A stretch of 64,000 bases of DNA from Anthostomella pinea (taxonomy: Eukaryota > Ascomycota > Sordariomycetes > Xylariales > Xylariaceae), in NCBI GenBank assembly GCA_963556695.1, contig CAUWAG010000012.1, positions 1,612,001-1,676,000 on the forward strand, read 5' to 3'. The notes beneath the pieces were generated by a model. It saw only the letters and a program-made list of their open reading frames with translations, ran no database searches and was not told the DNA's origin. Below, piece after piece: positions 60,475-64,000 of this stretch (its first letter is position 1; each line of letters begins with the position of its first letter). The position numbers and the translations under genes were made by a program.

Positions 60475-63400
60475 ATGCTCGCTGTAACGCGTCTATCCTC
60501 ACTCCGTCAGGCTATCGAGCCCGTGATCGAGTCCAGGCGGCTATATACGTACCCCTTTGTCCAACCCCTAGAGCTCGGCGGAGTTGCGGATATTCTTAAT
60601 GTTATTGCTATAGACAGACTTGAAGGTTCCAGTTCGAGACACCGGCGCTCAATCGGCCCATTTGGAAGGAGCCTTGGGAGCATGCATTCACGCGGCGTCA
60701 GCGTGTTTTCCGGGGAACCTGCTTTGAACTTTGCTGCCATGTGGTTGCTCTGCGGGGATGGGACAGTATATTACTACGCACTATCGAGGGCCGGTCACAA
60801 AGCGGCTACGGGAGCTCAGCGCGAGCCTCTGGGTGGGCATGTCCCGTACGGCCGCTCGAGCACGCGGCACACCACATGGCATTCCCCTGTGGTGCCGGCC
60901 GCGGTACTTATCAGAGGATACTCAGCGGTCGTCCTAGGGGACGAAGTTCCATTTTTGACATGATGCTGATCATGTAGTTGCTGGTGCTGAGGGGCTGGCT
61001 AGTTGTTTGATATGTCGAAATGACGTACACGAATGCGAAACCTTCCATACTGCTGTGATAATAAAATGCACGGTCAGTGGATGACTCGACCGGCGATGAG
61101 TCAACGTGAACAAGCTGCTGGCTACCATCTTCCTTTTGTTATTTTGTGAATTCGTGGCTATATATTATTTGAATCGCTCGCTTTGAAAACTCTTAGAAGG
61201 CGTAAAAATACCGATAGAAGCTTCAGGCATGGAGGGTACGAATACTGTGTCGTGTGGCTATTCGTATATTATGGTGAGTTGTGTTCAACATGTTGCGATC
61301 CAGCTTTCAGCCTCACGAGGTTGCTGGAAAGGTGTCGCCATGTAACTTAAATGACCACGTAAGGTGGGAGTCAACCATGGGATAAGTTCCCGTCACTGGA
61401 GGGAGGCAAAGATAGGGGTAAGCAAGAACTCGGCGACTGCCACCTAGCAAAGGGTGTGGCCGCCCCTAAGCCGCGAGGTAGTCTCGTTCAGGGTCAGCCC
61501 ACGGGTAGCCGGCAAGGACTGCATATCTGCTGGGTTTTTCCCCTTTTACGGTATGGGATCAAGTGACGCGGGCGGGCTCATCGGAACTGCTGGTTGTAGA
61601 TACCAATACCCTTATTAAGCCAGGTTTCAGACGTGTTGGGCGGCAGTAATAAAAAGCCAGTCGTCCTATGGACGCCCTGCCCCCCCTGCGGTAGGAGTAA
61701 GGATTCTGCCGCTGCCTGGGTTCACGACTCGGCGTGGGAGATGACAGTAGAGGCTGTGTGTATCTGAGATGACGACTGTAGCTTCAGCTATCGGCACGGG
61801 TGGCATCGTGTGGATGGAGGGCGCGTGTGAGGCAAAGGCGTGCCGTCGAGAGATATTGAGGAGCGAGCTCTGAAGTTCATTGCGTATCGATTCGGGTGCT
61901 CCTCGCCGGGATTCAATGGACGAAAGACGCGGCAGGAAGAAGAGATCGCGAACATCGACGTGCCGACCCTTCCTTACTTCTACAATGTGATTGGTATTTA
62001 CGTGCCAGGAGCTGGGCCGAATTTCGCAACCCGGCCTGATCGGTCATCACCCGGAATGGGGCGTATCGTTTGATCAATTTGTGGACGATCACAATACGCA
62101 ACCATTACACTTCGCTCAATTGAATTTCATGCGAACAGGATTGTCACCCGAGCAAGACTACCATGATGGCTACGAAGGCTGCGGCATTGGGTCATAACAA
62201 CGCCGCGTAACAACCAATGTATTGCCCTACCCTGCTGCAGTAGGTGCTGTCATCATGACCGTCTGCACAGCCTCCCTCATCTCGACGTCGCGCTACGTGG
62301 AGCCTGTTGGAGAGTGGCGTTCAAGGCAGACTCGGGGGCATACGACGAGACGGCCTTTTGTACGTCTGGTAGAGGCGTGCAGCAGCTTCGGAACATTAAC
62401 ACCACCCGTGCCGCAGGCGTTACCCAGCATGCAACAGAATGAGCATCCGGTAGTCTTCCGCATTAGGAAAGTGACAATGGAAGGCGGTTATATCCGAAGC
62501 CCAGGCTGATCTCAAGGCTGTCTGTCTGCGGGTACGGAGATCCGATATTTAGGAACTTTTTTTGGAACTTTCAAACAGACTGACTGACTGCCTTAGTCCA
62601 GCTCAAGCATGGGACAAATCAATCACAGAGCTGAAGTTATTATAAGAGAATCACAAACAGCTGCCGTCTTGAGTTGACAAGTGACGCGACCGTGGCCCCA
62701 GGTCATCCAAATGAGCAGTAACTTGAGACGGTGCTTGAACATATGCACGCAGGGTCTAGAAATAGAAAGAAAAAACATCCATTTAATCATCCATTGGGCA
62801 GTGAGGGTATGTGACGAGTGGAAGCGAAAACGTGCTCCGTTTCCCTCGAGAAACCGGGCTACCTGTTGCGAGGCGGTGGCATGCGAGGAGGCGGGTAGGA
62901 TAGGGGGGAAACTTGAAAGGGGATAAGGGGGAAGATGAGACCAAACATCGGCCCAGCTATGCGCAGCCTTCCGCACCTCGCCCTGCTTTGTTCCGCCATG
63001 TATGACGACATCAGATTCGAGCCTCGGTGGTTGTTGGACAATTCGGGACCTCCAGAAGTTCTTTGGGTATCACGCGCTTGGATGTTGAATTGTGTGTTTT
63101 CCTCATTTCGGTACTCTTACTGGTTGTGATTTCCAAGCTGGCTGGCGCATAGAAATATATAGATAGATAAATATACCCCTGGACCGTGATATCGACCTTC
63201 CTCGACCGAGGGTGCAGTATACGAGGGCCCCTGGTCGAATTTGTGGCGTTGTCGGCGCTTTTTCGGGTTGGTCCCTGTCCAGGTTGCTTTCATTATGGAA
63301 CCCAGTATCGTAGATCTGGGGTTGCTGAGATGCCAGGATGCTCAGCTCATACACAATGTCGCACTGAGCTTGAGACGATCACCCTCTGTAGCAGTGTGGA

Positions 63401-63848
63401 GAGTCGAGACAGTCGGTGGCATCGAGCGCGAACGGCTGTTACCTGTATCCCCGAATAGAACGTTAAGCGTCATAGGGGCATGCAAATGCGACGGCGATGC
63501 GATCAGACGAACATTGAAACAGTTGAAACAAATGTCGGAAAAAGGGGTCCTGCCTGAGATTGCGGAGGTGGACCGGGGGTCAACGTTACATCGCGGTACT
63601 CCAGATGCCAGGGGGCTTTGAAGTTTGAGCATATCTGCATGGATCAGCACGACAAGTTCTGAACTTCTAGCCATGAAACGACCTCTGTGAAGCGCCTGAC
63701 CTGTCTACTTACCTGTAGAAATCGGAGCAGGAAGGTGTTAGGATGATACCACAGAAAGTTCACAGTCCCCTCTGGTCAAACAAACCGTGTAAGGAGGCGA
63801 AGGTCAGGGTTTGTTCGTCCGGATTTGAGGCAGGCATTCTCCTGTCGC
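60475..63848. other. Non-coding or unrecognised 3.4 kb downstream of wc-1
   Basis: No reading frame here carries a recognisable domain. 61370-61800 is a GC-rich stretch reminiscent of a LINE untranslated region (for example GACGCCCTGCCCCCCCTGCG and GCCACCTAGCAAAGGGTGTG), but with no coding part. An open plus-strand frame at 63241-63621 has no known product. Confidence 0.45.
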
Positions 63849-63938
63849 CTAGACTCCGACCACACCCTCCAGGATCTTCATGTCATCGGAGGAAACGGAC
63901 GCACGCAGTAGGTAGCTAGGCAGCCGGTAGTTCACCAT
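63849..63938 (-). CDS. Possible last exon of a gene running off the right edge
   Basis: On the minus strand, a TGAC branch-like site and a pyrimidine-containing tract ending in TCGCAG precede a 90 nt frame. It reads MVNYRLPSYLLRASV, then SSDDMKILEGVVGV and a TAG (63849-63851). The composition and the good splice acceptor suggest the C-terminal exon of a protein continuing beyond 64000, but the family is not recognised and the reading frame of the upstream exon is unknown. Confidence 0.35.
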   Translation of the reverse strand: MVNYRLPSYLLRASVSSDDMKILEGVVGV

Positions 63939-64000
63939 CTGCGACAGGAACCGGTTCCGCCGGTCAGCATGTCACAAACCAGCGCCACAAGGTGCGTCCT

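Noticed and set aside
63241..63621. Plus-strand frame of 126 codons near the right end
   Set aside because: No recognisable domain and an overlapping minus-strand frame of similar length; neither can be preferred.

Overview
The window looks like a chromosome segment of a filamentous ascomycete (Pezizomycotina, probably a sordariomycete). The genes carry short introns (mostly 45-130 bp), and recognisable fungal families are present: a White Collar-1 photoreceptor, an aminoadipate reductase, an RSC subunit, Inp1 and a UsgS-like membrane protein. Two very AT-rich, TpA-rich blocks have the look of repeat-induced point mutation (RIP). I could rebuild exon structures by reading the sequence; for nearly every gene the exon lengths sum to a multiple of three.

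Layout. 1-2180 is an AT-rich relic island with one GC-rich patch. 2403-6269 is a seven-exon lys2-type aminoadipate reductase (+). 6973-19398 is a second AT-rich island. It holds a cox1-derived mitochondrial fragment (NUMT), a probable solo LTR, and three copies of one Pogo/Fot-like DNA transposon: one nearly intact, one RIP-degraded, one internally deleted. A ~174 bp direct repeat sits at both edges of the island, and its right copy is split by the third transposon. 19699-22491 is a 15-exon CTP synthase (-). After it come an isochorismatase-family hydrolase (-), a 2EXR-type protein (-), a large protein with an N-terminal helical domain and a degenerate kinase domain (-), a family-25 glycosyltransferase (-), a NYN-domain protein (-) and the RSC1/RSC2 bromodomain-BAH subunit (-).

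40490-45281 is a CoA-transferase family III gene (-). Its first intron was 52 bp and is now 2679 bp, because a 5'-truncated non-LTR retrotransposon inserted into it with a 13 bp target-site duplication. The same gene carries a 1 bp frameshift in exon 1 and a 15 bp in-frame duplication in exon 2. To its right lie OTU1/YOD1 deubiquitinase (+), Inp1 (-), the UsgS-like protein (+), formamidase (+) and wc-1 (+). The last 3.4 kb has no recognised gene except a possible terminal exon at the right edge.

The genes are unrelated housekeeping, regulatory and accessory functions, not an operon or an evident biosynthetic cluster. I found no tRNA, rRNA or CRISPR. The most unusual content is the layered transposon history: NUMT, nested Pogo copies whose terminal repeats vary together, island-bounding repeats, and the retrotransposon inside an intron. 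Next come the pseudokinase with a helical N-terminus and the CTP synthase with 8, 9 and 14 nt exons.
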